Source: Candidatus Hinthialibacter antarcticus
GTDB taxonomy: Bacteria; Hinthialibacterota; Hinthialibacteria; Hinthialibacterales; Hinthialibacteraceae
NCBI GenBank assembly: GCA_030765645.1
Contig: JAVCCE010000042.1
Coordinates: forward strand, 1 to 33,975
DNA: 33,975 bases
Reading direction: 5' to 3'
Positions 22,530 through 31,286 of this stretch are shown piece after piece. Made by a program: the position numbers and the translations under genes. The notes under the pieces are model-generated. The model saw only the letters and a list, made by a program, of their open reading frames with translations, searched no databases and was not told the DNA's origin. Every line of letters begins with the position of its first letter. Position 1 is the stretch's first letter.

Positions 22530-23015
22530 TTATTCATCATCATCATCGTTTTGCTCAAATAAAAAAGAAGCGTGATCTTTGTTTATTTTAACTTGAGTTT
22601 GTGGTGGTTTGGTTTCTTGGTTTGAATTACGGAATAAAATGATATGGTTTTGCCTCTGTTTTTTGGCGCTTGATGAAAAATTCACTTGTCTGCGGTTGCG
22701 ATACCGCTGTTTTAATAATTCCATCATCATCCAACTGCCAACGGTTATCCCTAGTACGTCAGCGACAACATCGCTCATTTGTACATTGCCAAATCCCCAA
22801 TAATCGAGCCATTCTTTTCCTATGCCTACGACGAAAGAATATGCGATGGCAATTAAAAAAACCAAAGCCAGAAAACGGTTTCGGATTTTGCGTTCCGATT
22901 GCCAAAAACGCGGTGAGTTGCTTTTGAATGTTGGGGTAAAGGAGAGAAAGCCGAAGATGACGACAATCGTTACGATAAACGATATGAGAAAATGAAGAAG
23001 TAAGTCTATTCGCAT
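22530..23015 (-). CDS. VanZ/DUF2279-like small membrane protein
   Basis: The 161-residue product has hydrophobic segments at about 7-29, 48-67 and 83-102, with a conserved-looking loop VVGIGKEWLDYWGFGN and DVVADVLGI. The GKExxD...DxxADxxG pattern recalls the VanZ-like and DUF2279 (YfiM) proteins that often accompany exopolysaccharide and exosortase loci. The C-terminal ~60 residues are hydrophilic and end in an acidic run (NDDDDE), probably cytoplasmic. It follows the Wzc-like gene by 39 bp on the same strand as the last gene of the export operon. The function is unknown, and the family assignment is tentative. Confidence 0.6.
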   Translation of the reverse strand: MRIDLLLHFLISFIVTIVVIFGFLSFTPTFKSNSPRFWQSERKIRNRFLALVFLIAIAYSFVVGIGKEWLDYWGFGNVQMSDVVADVLGITVGSWMMMELLKQRYRNRRQVNFSSSAKKQRQNHIILFRNSNQETKPPQTQVKINKDHASFLFEQNDDDDE

Positions 23016-23054
23016 CCGCTTGTTGTTCGCCTTATCTGATTTGGTTATCTGTTA

Positions 23055-25313
23055 TTACGCTTGTGTTTCAGGGACCGTGTTATTCGCGTAGCCATATCCG
23101 TGACGAGTATACACACTGCGCTCATTTGCAGGGACTCCATTCAACACAGTCGCAAAGATGTTCCCGCCGCTTCGATGAATATGGTCGATTGAAGTGACCA
23201 GGTCGTCTTTCACGACCTTTCCACTACGCACAACAAGCAACGTCGAATCAAATTGCGGGGAAAGGATGGTCGCATCGGGAGTCGCCAACACTGGTGCGGT
23301 ATCAATAAATATGTAGTCAAACACTTCTTTTAATGAATCGATCATTTCAGAAAAATTCTTTGATGTTAAAATTTCACTCGGCATACTATGTGTCTTGCCT
23401 GCCGGGAGGAGGAATAACCCCGGAATATCCGTTTCAAATAGCGCTTGATCCAAAGACTCGGAGCCGTCAATTACGTCAATGAGTCCGATTGAACTATGCT
23501 CTCCAAAGAACCGATGCAGAGTTGGCTTACGAAGATCGCAATCGACCAAAACGACGCGTTTCCCAAGCAATGAGATTGCGGATGCGAGATTGGCGCAAAC
23601 AGTGCTTTTGCCCTCGCCAGGGACGGAGCTGGTTATGAGAATCGTTCGTGAGCGGCGCACCATGTCAGAAAATAAAAACCGGGTTCTCAACGCAATCATT
23701 GATTCGGCTGCGGGCGACAACGACTCGGGATCAATTCTTCCTTCCGTGATCGATTCGTCTGTATTGGAAAACAAAGGGACGACGCCTAATACCGTTACGC
23801 CTGTGATTTGTTCGACTTGTTGAGGCGTACGAATTGTGCGGTCTTGGAACTCGATGAAAATAACAGCGCCAACAGCGACTCCTAGAGCGGAAGCAATCGT
23901 GAGAAGTACGATGCGTATCCAATTACGGTTAATCGGGCTTAGAGGGACTTCTGCATAATCAACAATCTCAAAAATGCGGCTACGGGTTTCCTTCTGGGTT
24001 TCAAGACTGCCTTTGGCTTGTTGTATGTCTTCGACGACAGACGTTTTCTGATCAATGATTTGGTCGCGAGTCCGTATTAAATCTTGCAATTCGCTCCATT
24101 GGGCGTCTCGGCTGTATTTTTCTTTTATGAGTTCTTGCTCTTCACTGTCCAATACGTTTTTGCGGGACAAATTACGCTCGTATTCGATTCGCCGTTTTTC
24201 AACAAGAGATAGTATTTCTTCGTCAATAGCGTCTTCTAATACATTGATTTGATTTGCCTTTTCTTTGTAGTCTGGATAATTTCGTCCATACCGTTCTTCA
24301 ATTTCAGCAAATTCTTTTCGCAATTTTGTTAATTCGATTCGCCAGGTCTGCAGCGTAGATGAGTCGAGTGCATCAGGATTGATTGCGTTAAAGTTGCCGG
24401 TTTCGCTTGGAAGGAAGACTGATTCAAAATCCGTTCGCGCGTTTGTTAATTCATTGCTTGCTTCCGCCAGTTGTTGCCTGACTCTTGAAAGCCTGTCATC
24501 AATATCTTGAATCGGGTCGTATGAACTCACTCCCTGTAGTTGAAAAAAACCATTCTCTTTTTTGAATCCAAGAATGGATTTATCCATAGCATGAATTCGC
24601 GTGTCAATTTGCGTCAGCTGAGCACTGAGGCCGTCAATGTATTCATCTGTGAAGAGTTCATTTGATTTCCGGCTGAAATCAATATATTCCTCTGCGTGGG
24701 CGTTAGCAATGTTTGCCGCTAAAAATGGGTCTTTTGCGGTATATCTTAGATAGAGAATTCTTGGGGATGTTCGCTCTGAAGTCACTTTAAGGCCTGAGAG
24801 ATAACGATTAACCAAGCGGCTCATTATTGGATCTGCGTAGGTCGTCGCGAGATCAACATCACCGGATAAAAGGGTAATAGGTTTACTCGCCGAATTCAGG
24901 TTTTCTGATGGTTTTGGCGACGAGTTATTACTTGTAAACGTATCATCGTTCCAAAGTTCAAATTGGTTAATAACATTTCGCGCAAACCGGCGGCTTTGAA
25001 TTAAGTTAGGCTGAGCCATGTAGAATTCGAGTGAAATGTTTTCAAAATTCAAAAACTCTTCAAGGTTAAAAACGGGGCGTTTGGATTCAACTTTCAATTT
25101 GACCGTCGCTGTGTATTGAGGCGGATCTGAAATGAAGATGAAAAAAACGACGGACGCTACGCATATAAACGCAGCGATTCCGAGTTTCCAATGTCGCATA
25201 AATGTTTCTTGCACCCAGCGTAAATCAAACGCGAATTCGCTATCGCTTGATTCTATTGATTCAAACGGTTGCGAATTTCTTGATTGCAACGATGGTTCGT
25301 CAAAATCAACCAT
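23055..25313 (-). CDS. Wzc-like polysaccharide co-polymerase / tyrosine autokinase
   Basis: This inner-membrane protein controls polymerisation and export of exopolysaccharide. TM1 (44-61) and TM2 (465-488) flank a large periplasmic Wzz domain with coiled coil (~200-440); the PxxP-like LSPINRNW precedes TM2. The C-terminal BY-kinase domain has Walker A SSVPGEGKST (562-571), Walker A' VVLVDCDLRKP (587-597) and Walker B YIFIDTAP (667-674). A short tyrosine cluster at the end (Tyr735, Tyr740, Tyr742) is the expected autophosphorylation site. It is 752 residues, intact, lying 15 bp after the Wza-like gene. The ribosome-binding site is weak. This is the G+-type fused architecture typical of Gram-negative EPS loci. 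Confidence 0.93.
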   Translation of the reverse strand: MVDFDEPSLQSRNSQPFESIESSDSEFAFDLRWVQETFMRHWKLGIAAFICVASVVFFIFISDPPQYTATVKLKVESKRPVFNLEEFLNFENISLEFYMAQPNLIQSRRFARNVINQFELWNDDTFTSNNSSPKPSENLNSASKPITLLSGDVDLATTYADPIMSRLVNRYLSGLKVTSERTSPRILYLRYTAKDPFLAANIANAHAEEYIDFSRKSNELFTDEYIDGLSAQLTQIDTRIHAMDKSILGFKKENGFFQLQGVSSYDPIQDIDDRLSRVRQQLAEASNELTNARTDFESVFLPSETGNFNAINPDALDSSTLQTWRIELTKLRKEFAEIEERYGRNYPDYKEKANQINVLEDAIDEEILSLVEKRRIEYERNLSRKNVLDSEEQELIKEKYSRDAQWSELQDLIRTRDQIIDQKTSVVEDIQQAKGSLETQKETRSRIFEIVDYAEVPLSPINRNWIRIVLLTIASALGVAVGAVIFIEFQDRTIRTPQQVEQITGVTVLGVVPLFSNTDESITEGRIDPESLSPAAESMIALRTRFLFSDMVRRSRTILITSSVPGEGKSTVCANLASAISLLGKRVVLVDCDLRKPTLHRFFGEHSSIGLIDVIDGSESLDQALFETDIPGLFLLPAGKTHSMPSEILTSKNFSEMIDSLKEVFDYIFIDTAPVLATPDATILSPQFDSTLLVVRSGKVVKDDLVTSIDHIHRSGGNIFATVLNGVPANERSVYTRHGYGYANNTVPETQA

Positions 25314-25328
25314 AAAAACAATACTTTC

Positions 25329-26471
25329 TTAAAACACTGACGATTCTAATACTGTAAGTGGTAACGAAAATGGATTCAGACGACGTAATGTATAAGGGAT
25401 ATTTAAAATGCTATGGCTGACATGAATGATGTCTCCAGGTTTCGCTATGTTATCTATTTCGTTTTTCTGTAAATGAGATAGTGAATATTTTGTCATCACC
25501 TGGCTTCCATCTGGGACAACTCGATAAACGCGTATCGTTCGACTGGCGACAAAGGTCCGGTCGCCTGCTTCGACAATGGCGCTTGTAATGGTCATATTCG
25601 GTTTCCATGGGTAAGCGCCTGGTTTATTTACCTGGCCCGCGACAAAAACAGTATCATTATCTGGTATATAGATACTGTCGCCAGCATTCATCGATTGATT
25701 GCGTATTTCAGAATTTGATTGATATTGCTCAGAAGTAAATGTGCTTAGCTGCTGATTGCCTTCTTGGTTGATATGATGCCATAAAAGAGTATGACCAGCA
25801 TTATCCGAACGGCCTCCAGCCAATCCGATCGCATCCCCAATCGTTAGTGTGCGCGTAAGTGGAATATCACCCGGATTTTTCACTGCGCCTAGAATATAAA
25901 CGTTCTCCGCAAAGGGGATGATAATTTCATCCCCTGCGTTTAATAACACATTCATTGTCGCTGACTGAATGTTGTTAGACTGCATCAGTTCTTCTCGATC
26001 AATCTGTACTTGTACACCGTCTAATCTCTGTAGATGAATAAAAGGTCCTGCTTGAGTATCGTCGACGCCCCCTTGGCGGGCGATCACTTCCCGGAGGCGA
26101 ATTCCAGGATAGATTGGGACAATTCCTGGTGTTTTGATTGCTCCCGCCAAAGTAACAATCGCACTGTTCTGCTCGGTGATTTTTACGATAACCGTTGGGC
26201 TTACCAGAAATTCTTCATCGCGTAAGCGCTCTTGCATGTGGATTTCAAGTTCGCTGGAAGTGCGGCCTGCGGCATTCACGCGTTCAAGCAATGGATACGA
26301 AAAAGAACCATCGCCAGAAATCACAACTTCAAGTGAAAGGCTTGGTTCGTCATAAACAGTGATTGATAAAATGTCTCGAGGCCCAAGTTTTGGATCATTT
26401 GCATGAATGGATTGCACGATTGCAAGACCAAACAAGATAAAAACCATGATCTGGAACCATTTTGGCTTCAT
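25329..26471 (-). CDS. Wza-like polysaccharide export protein (Poly_export + SLBB)
   Basis: This is an outer-membrane/periplasmic export channel subunit. A signal peptide (about 1-24, FQIMVFILFGLAIVQSIHA) is followed by the Poly_export domain (~28-105: KLGPRDILSITVYDEPSL, SGDGSFSYPLLERVNAAG) and SLBB-type repeats (VTLAGAIKTPGIVPI, VYILGAVKNPGDIPL, VFVAGQVNKPGAYPW). No lipobox Cys is present, unlike E. coli Wza, so it may not be a lipoprotein. At 380 residues the length is usual. Its ATG overlaps the stop of the STAS-PilZ gene (ATGA), and the Wzc-like gene follows by 15 bp, forming one operon. Confidence 0.92.
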   Translation of the reverse strand: MKPKWFQIMVFILFGLAIVQSIHANDPKLGPRDILSITVYDEPSLSLEVVISGDGSFSYPLLERVNAAGRTSSELEIHMQERLRDEEFLVSPTVIVKITEQNSAIVTLAGAIKTPGIVPIYPGIRLREVIARQGGVDDTQAGPFIHLQRLDGVQVQIDREELMQSNNIQSATMNVLLNAGDEIIIPFAENVYILGAVKNPGDIPLTRTLTIGDAIGLAGGRSDNAGHTLLWHHINQEGNQQLSTFTSEQYQSNSEIRNQSMNAGDSIYIPDNDTVFVAGQVNKPGAYPWKPNMTITSAIVEAGDRTFVASRTIRVYRVVPDGSQVMTKYSLSHLQKNEIDNIAKPGDIIHVSHSILNIPYTLRRLNPFSLPLTVLESSVF

Positions 26472-27289
26472 GATCCGCTAACCGCCTCTGTATTGATTTC
26501 AAAGCGTCCAGCATACTCAACAATATCAATCAGCGCGACGCCGATTCTGTGCCATTCCCCGGCTGACGTACAATGTTTGACTCGACCCGTAAAAATTACA
26601 AGAGTCGATTCGTTTAAGCGTTTAGAATCCCAACCCAATGTGGGAAAAACGAAATGAATTTCCGCTCCTTTTCGGATGGGGCGTGATGAGAAGAAGCCCA
26701 CTCCAGAAAATGAGTCAACATCCAAGTCTTCTGTGACAGAGCCGATCCATTCCGATTGCAGAAATTCTTTATTGTCTACGCGACCATAAAAAAACGGGAT
26801 CGAGACTGAGGCCCGTTCGCTGCGGCGGGGCATGAACTCATGACCGCAATTGAGACAGCGATTGGCCCCTCGTCGAACTTGTTTGTTGCAGGAAGGGCAC
26901 GTATTGTCATTCGCAGTCTGTTTTAGTTGTTTAAGGCCTTTGGATTCGGGCTGTTGTTTGTATGGAAATGTGGCTTCATCCATAGAATCGCTTTTCCATA
27001 AAGGCAATTCTAAACCACTTTCTTTAATGCGTTTTTTGAGGTCTGCAGGCACTTTGACAAGGGTGATTTCACGATTGCTCTCAAGCGCTTGTTCAAATTG
27101 TTGCAACAAGGCTTTCACTGTGTCATCTGTTAGGGGGCCTAATTCTCCAAAATCAATAAATAGATGATGCTCAAGAAATTTGGGCGTAAACAACCATTTA
27201 TTAAACTTTAACACATCTACAATTTCAAAATTTCCGCTCACATGAACAGAAATACCGTAGGGCATTTCCACTACTTTTAAAGTTGCCAT
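26468..27289 (-). CDS. STAS - zinc ribbon - PilZ domain regulatory protein
   Basis: Three modules are visible in 273 residues. Residues ~1-95 fit a STAS domain (anti-sigma-antagonist fold: ISVHVSGNFEIVDVLKF, HHLFIDFGELGPL), although the usual phosphorylatable Ser is not obvious. Residues 131-148 are a zinc ribbon (CPSC...CLNC). Residues ~154-265 are PilZ-like, with an RxxxR start (Arg155, Arg159) and SFSGVG (193-198) where DxSxxG is usual, so the c-di-GMP contact is partly degenerate. It heads the Wza/Wzc/VanZ operon with an ATGA overlap, which suggests it couples a c-di-GMP or partner-switch signal to polysaccharide export. That role is inferred. Confidence 0.75.
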   Translation of the reverse strand: MATLKVVEMPYGISVHVSGNFEIVDVLKFNKWLFTPKFLEHHLFIDFGELGPLTDDTVKALLQQFEQALESNREITLVKVPADLKKRIKESGLELPLWKSDSMDEATFPYKQQPESKGLKQLKQTANDNTCPSCNKQVRRGANRCLNCGHEFMPRRSERASVSIPFFYGRVDNKEFLQSEWIGSVTEDLDVDSFSGVGFFSSRPIRKGAEIHFVFPTLGWDSKRLNESTLVIFTGRVKHCTSAGEWHRIGVALIDIVEYAGRFEINTEAVSGS

Positions 27290-27311
27290 GATGTCACTTT
27301 TCGTTAATGTC

Positions 27312-27340
27312 TTTATAGATTTATCCGAAACTAGTGTAAC
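27312..27340 (-). promoter_or_regulatory. Promoter candidate for the export operon
   Basis: GTTACA (plus 27335-27340) and TATAAA (27312-27317) are separated by 17 bp and end 23 bp before the STAS-PilZ start. The -10 matches 5 of 6 and the -35 matches 4 of 6. Confidence 0.45.
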
Positions 27341-27466
27341 GGATTCAGTTTTATATCTTTTACGGGTTTAGGTTTTTAGACTCATGAAACGAGAAATAAA
27401 GAGATCGTTTATCATCAGTTCCTTTTTCCAGTCATCTGGAAACCTGTGGATCATACGAAGTAAATG

Positions 27467-27475
27467 TGGTATACT
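27467..27475 (+). promoter_or_regulatory. Extended -10 promoter candidate for the beta-helix gene
   Basis: TGGTATACT is an extended -10 (TGn + TATACT) with no strong -35, 150 bp before the start codon. The remaining part of the 27290-27625 spacer is AT-rich and without open frames; a short CTGAG/CTCAG palindrome lies near 27580-27591. Confidence 0.4.
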
Positions 27476-27625
27476 TAATAAGTTATCGGCTAAATGCTTT
27501 GCAACTCAATAGAGTTCTCTGGAAAATTTTACTTCCTGGTTGAGATATTTTGCAATTTTTATTCCATATACAATCTCCTGAGTGCTCAGTGATTGTTGGT
27601 GTAAAAATTGCTAGTTGGACGGATA

Positions 27626-29422
27626 ATGCCTACAAAACTGTGTGGATACGTTAGCCCATTTGATGGTTATAAATGTGATACTCCTGCGTATCAAGGTTCG
27701 GAGGATGGTCTCTGTATCGGACACACGTTTGAAATCAAAAAATCTAAAAAAGCATTTCAGTCATTAATCATTCAAAAGTTTAAAGATAATGATTTTAATT
27801 TTGACGGATTTGTTTTTCCCGCCAAATTTTTTATAAAAAACATTCGTTTTGAAGGAACGGTATCGTTCATCGGTTGTACCTTTCAAAAAGGACTCCATTT
27901 TGAGAAAGTGAAGTTTCTGAGCGACCAAGTTCGATTTGACCAATGTTGGTTTGAAAAAAAAGATGTGTTCTTTGATCGCTGTATTTTTAATTCACCGAGA
28001 ATTGTATTTAACGATTCTGCATTGACATCAGATACTATAGAGTTCAGGAACTGTGGCTTTTTCGGCGAAAAACTCGAATTTGATCGCGTTCAGTGGAAAG
28101 CCGATAAACATATTGCCTTTCTCGCGTGTCAATTTCGCAGTCAATCGAGCATGTTTGACAAAGCAATTTTAAAAGCGCCTGTTATTTCTTTCTTTGGATC
28201 TTCATTTCATGGGGACCAATTTGACTTTTACCGGACATCCTTCGAAACAAACAAACTTACCTTTAAGCGGATCAAGTCGATAAAAGGCAAAATCAATTTT
28301 AATGAAACTCGAGTTCGCTCTAATGTTTTTGATTTGTCTGAATCTATGTGGCACGATAAGGGGATGCGTTGGCAAAAAGTCAATTGGAGCGGCGACCGTC
28401 TATTATTCAACGATCTCAAATCGGTGGGCGCAAAAATCTCTATGCAGCGATGTAATTTAGTTGGCAACCAAATCAATTGGAAGTCAATGAACTTTGATAA
28501 ATCGACATTCGAGTGTCTTGATTCAAAGATTCATGGTAAAAAATCCGTTTCATTTGACAATTCTTTTGTAGAAGGCCGTTTTCGGTTTAATAAAACAAAA
28601 GTCAATTCACCAGCCTTTTCAATGGTTGGTTGTCACATGAAAGGCGAAGATTTTTCATTGCAACAATCAACATTCAAAGGCAACTTGTTTGCTCTTACAA
28701 AGTCTGTGTTTGAAACTCAGCGCGCGTCATTAACGCGGACTCATATTGATGCGGAAGATGTTCGCTTTGATTACACTCGATTTGAAAACCTTCAAACCTC
28801 ATTTCAATCTCTTCGCGCTGATGCGGAACGAATATTATTTACTTCCAGTCTGTTCGCCAGTAACCGGGTTGCGTTTAACCGTACCGTATTTAACGCTAGG
28901 CGAACCTACTTTGACAACACAAATTTCGGCTCAGGAATTGTCACTTTTTGGCGGACGGATTTTGGAGGCGGCGCTGAATTTAATGGAGCGAAAGACCGTG
29001 GAGCCATTATCCACTTTAATAGCGATTTATCCAATGTCCGTTGGGAAGGCGCCCTGATGAATCGCTGCCGGTTCCATGATTCGAAATGGCCAACAACGGG
29101 TTGGATGGGACGTTTTTGCTCGTCGGATGAGTTTCCCCTGATTAAAAGAAATAACTTCAGCCAACTGGTCGAAATCTATTCTTGGATCGCCAGTCAATAT
29201 AGCGACTCGAATCAAGATGGGCTGAAACGTGATTTTCTCTTTTCAGCAAAAGAAATTGACCGCAGACGTTTGATTCAACAAAAATTAATGACGCCGTTAA
29301 TCAAGATGGAATTACGGCGTTGGATGACCGGTTATGGTCTCGGTTTATCACACGTCGGCCTAATAAGAGGCGCGGCGGTATTCTTCACATCGCTTGCCCC
29401 CTTGTTTGTCAAAATTCGATAG
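27626..29422 (+). CDS. Pentapeptide-repeat-like beta-helix protein with N-terminal Cys/His knuckle
   Basis: The 598-residue product has an N-terminal knuckle (Cys6, Cys17, Cys30, His33; GLCIGHT), like that found before some pentapeptide proteins. About 430 residues of irregular Phe-centred repeats follow (for example VRFDQCWFEKKDVFFDRCIF, VAFNRTVFNARRTYFDNTNF) that should fold as a right-handed beta-helix. Residues ~495-560 are helical and charged. The last ~35 (MTGYGLGLSHVGLIRGAAVFF) contain one hydrophobic segment resembling the start of ion-channel domains that end related proteins, but the frame stops there. The ATG at 27626 follows GGACGGAT; an upstream TTG at 27608 is less likely. It is the only plus-strand gene in the polysaccharide locus. 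Its function is not known. Confidence 0.7.
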   Translation: MPTKLCGYVSPFDGYKCDTPAYQGSEDGLCIGHTFEIKKSKKAFQSLIIQKFKDNDFNFDGFVFPAKFFIKNIRFEGTVSFIGCTFQKGLHFEKVKFLSDQVRFDQCWFEKKDVFFDRCIFNSPRIVFNDSALTSDTIEFRNCGFFGEKLEFDRVQWKADKHIAFLACQFRSQSSMFDKAILKAPVISFFGSSFHGDQFDFYRTSFETNKLTFKRIKSIKGKINFNETRVRSNVFDLSESMWHDKGMRWQKVNWSGDRLLFNDLKSVGAKISMQRCNLVGNQINWKSMNFDKSTFECLDSKIHGKKSVSFDNSFVEGRFRFNKTKVNSPAFSMVGCHMKGEDFSLQQSTFKGNLFALTKSVFETQRASLTRTHIDAEDVRFDYTRFENLQTSFQSLRADAERILFTSSLFASNRVAFNRTVFNARRTYFDNTNFGSGIVTFWRTDFGGGAEFNGAKDRGAIIHFNSDLSNVRWEGALMNRCRFHDSKWPTTGWMGRFCSSDEFPLIKRNNFSQLVEIYSWIASQYSDSNQDGLKRDFLFSAKEIDRRRLIQQKLMTPLIKMELRRWMTGYGLGLSHVGLIRGAAVFFTSLAPLFVKIR

Positions 29423-29429
29423 CAGCCTA

Positions 29430-30038
29430 TTATTCATTTCTTTTGATCGTCTTCTTAAAACACGCTGATATGGTTTCAAATAACTGAAACTGAAAAATAG
29501 TTTCAAACTGTTCTTTTTGATAAAACCTCAATCCTTCTTCATTGTCAGTGAACACAATGTATTCCGTCTGATTTGAGTCAATCAATATCTTCTCAAGTTC
29601 GCAGACTAACATCCTGCCGATTCCCATTCGGCGATGATTTTTATTGACAGAAAACGCAGTGAGTTCAGGTAAACACTGAACGGGTTTGGCTTTCCACTTT
29701 TTGATCAATGCGCGTAATACTGCAATTGGATTAAGCCGAAATGTGAACAATCGAAACCATAGTCTAGCGTTTATTTTTTTCTTCAACTGCTTCATCTCAG
29801 GGCTGCTATGATTGACCGTAAAACCAATGTAGCCAACGGTTGAGTTATTATGTTTGCAGACAATGACTCCGCTTTGTTTTGATTCAATCAATGCTTTATA
29901 GTAGTGATGAATGTAAGTTGCACCCAGCTGATTCATAATTCCATCGGGGAACGATTCAATATGCAGTTCGATTATTTTTGAAATCGCCTCATGATCATTT
30001 GTATTAACAAGATGGTATGAATAATTTGGTTCTGTCAT
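29430..30038 (-). CDS. GNAT family N-acetyltransferase
   Basis: This 202-residue acetyl-CoA-dependent acyltransferase shows motif D/A features: VGYIGFTVNH (beta4), LTAFSVNKNHRRMGIGRMLV with the pyrophosphate-binding R/QxxGxG/A as RRMGIG, and VFTDNEEGLRFYQKEQFE near the C-terminus, where GNATs carry N..a..fYek.GF. The substrate cannot be inferred directly. Its place behind glycosyltransferase and heparinase-like genes suggests acetylation of an amino sugar of the polysaccharide. It is the last gene of the second operon, 30 bp after the GT4 gene, and almost touches the convergent beta-helix gene (7 bp between stops). Confidence 0.87.
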   Translation of the reverse strand: MTEPNYSYHLVNTNDHEAISKIIELHIESFPDGIMNQLGATYIHHYYKALIESKQSGVIVCKHNNSTVGYIGFTVNHSSPEMKQLKKKINARLWFRLFTFRLNPIAVLRALIKKWKAKPVQCLPELTAFSVNKNHRRMGIGRMLVCELEKILIDSNQTEYIVFTDNEEGLRFYQKEQFETIFQFQLFETISACFKKTIKRNE

Positions 30039-30068
30039 TGCCTATTGTCTTTCGCCCATCACTTATTT

Positions 30069-31286
30069 TTACTGAGAAAAACGCTCTAGCACTTCAACGA
30101 ATTGTTCGGCATGCGTATGCCGGTTAAAGTGCTTAAATACATAATCTCTTGCGCGTATTCCTTGTTCACTCGCAAGATTTCGATTCTGATAATAGTTCAA
30201 TACGGCATCAGCATAAGCATTCGCATCACTCGGTGATACATAGCAGCCGCCGTCGCATTCTTCGATTACTTGACGGATCACTCCGTCAATGGCCAACAGG
30301 GTTGGCTTGCTCGCCGCCATATAGTCAAATACTTTGTTGGGATATGTCATTCGAAACATCGGGATATCTTGCAAGACTGCTGTGCAGACATCTGACGATA
30401 ATAAAATCTCAGGGATTTCACTTTTAGGCCGTGTCCCAGCAAATGTTACGTTTGAAAGGTGGAGTTGTTCTTTCAACAATTCTAAATGAGGGCGCTCTTT
30501 TCCGTCGCCAACAATAAGAAAGTGTATATCCGTATGCTTTTTGAGATGGTTTGCCGCATGCAACAGCAGATCAATGTTATTCGCCAACCCTAAAGCGCCA
30601 GCGTAGGTAATAAGGAATTTATTCTGCAAATTATATTCGTCACGAATTTGATTTGTCGCCTGGGATGAAGAAAAACGCTCTACGTCTACGCCATTGGGGA
30701 TCAAGGTGACCTTGTCGAAAGCAATTTTTTTATTGTTTGTCAAATAGTCTTTATAGGCTGGAGAATTGACAATGATATGCTCCGCTCTCGCATACAAAAA
30801 ATTCTCTAACCGATAAGATAGCCAAATCAATATTGGATTTTTTAATACACCCATATCGACCGCAAACGCAGGCCATAAGTCGCGAATTTCGAGTAAAAAA
30901 GGCTTTTGTTTAATCAATGAAATTAACCAGGCCGAAACCGCTTGAAAGATTGGCGGCGACGTACCCAATACAACGTCGATTTGTTTTTGTTTTAAGCCAT
31001 TGAAAAACGACGAAACCATGAAAGAAAAAAATGAGACAATTCGCCATACAAAACTTCGATGGTGTACGGGAGCGGTGTAGGAGCGGACAATTTGGATTTC
31101 ATCTGTTTCATTCGAATCGCTCTGTTTGTCAATCGCGACTTTTTTACCAGTCATATAATTCAAGTCGCTGGCGATTATGGTGAAAGTATGGCCTTTTGTT
31201 GCCGCCAACTGGGCCAATTCATAATGGCGTGTTCCTCCAAATTCATTTGGAGTGATAAACGCCTGATGGATGAATAAGGTTTTCAT
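30069..31286 (-). CDS. Glycosyltransferase family 4 (WcaI-like)
   Basis: This is a GT-B retaining glycosyltransferase with an N-terminal Rossmann domain beginning MKTLFIHQAFITPNEFGGTR, the acceptor-side signature EIRDLWPAFAVDMGVL, and the linker IPNGVDVERF. The C-terminal nucleotide-sugar domain has FLITYAGALGLANNIDLLL, FLIVGDGKERPHLELL and FRMTYPNKVFDYMAASKPTL, with the family EX7E region modified around PNKVFDYMA. It is 405 residues, intact. It probably adds one sugar of the repeat unit on the cytoplasmic face. Its start overlaps the stop of the heparinase-like gene (ATGA). Confidence 0.92.
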   Translation of the reverse strand: MKTLFIHQAFITPNEFGGTRHYELAQLAATKGHTFTIIASDLNYMTGKKVAIDKQSDSNETDEIQIVRSYTAPVHHRSFVWRIVSFFSFMVSSFFNGLKQKQIDVVLGTSPPIFQAVSAWLISLIKQKPFLLEIRDLWPAFAVDMGVLKNPILIWLSYRLENFLYARAEHIIVNSPAYKDYLTNNKKIAFDKVTLIPNGVDVERFSSSQATNQIRDEYNLQNKFLITYAGALGLANNIDLLLHAANHLKKHTDIHFLIVGDGKERPHLELLKEQLHLSNVTFAGTRPKSEIPEILLSSDVCTAVLQDIPMFRMTYPNKVFDYMAASKPTLLAIDGVIRQVIEECDGGCYVSPSDANAYADAVLNYYQNRNLASEQGIRARDYVFKHFNRHTHAEQFVEVLERFSQ

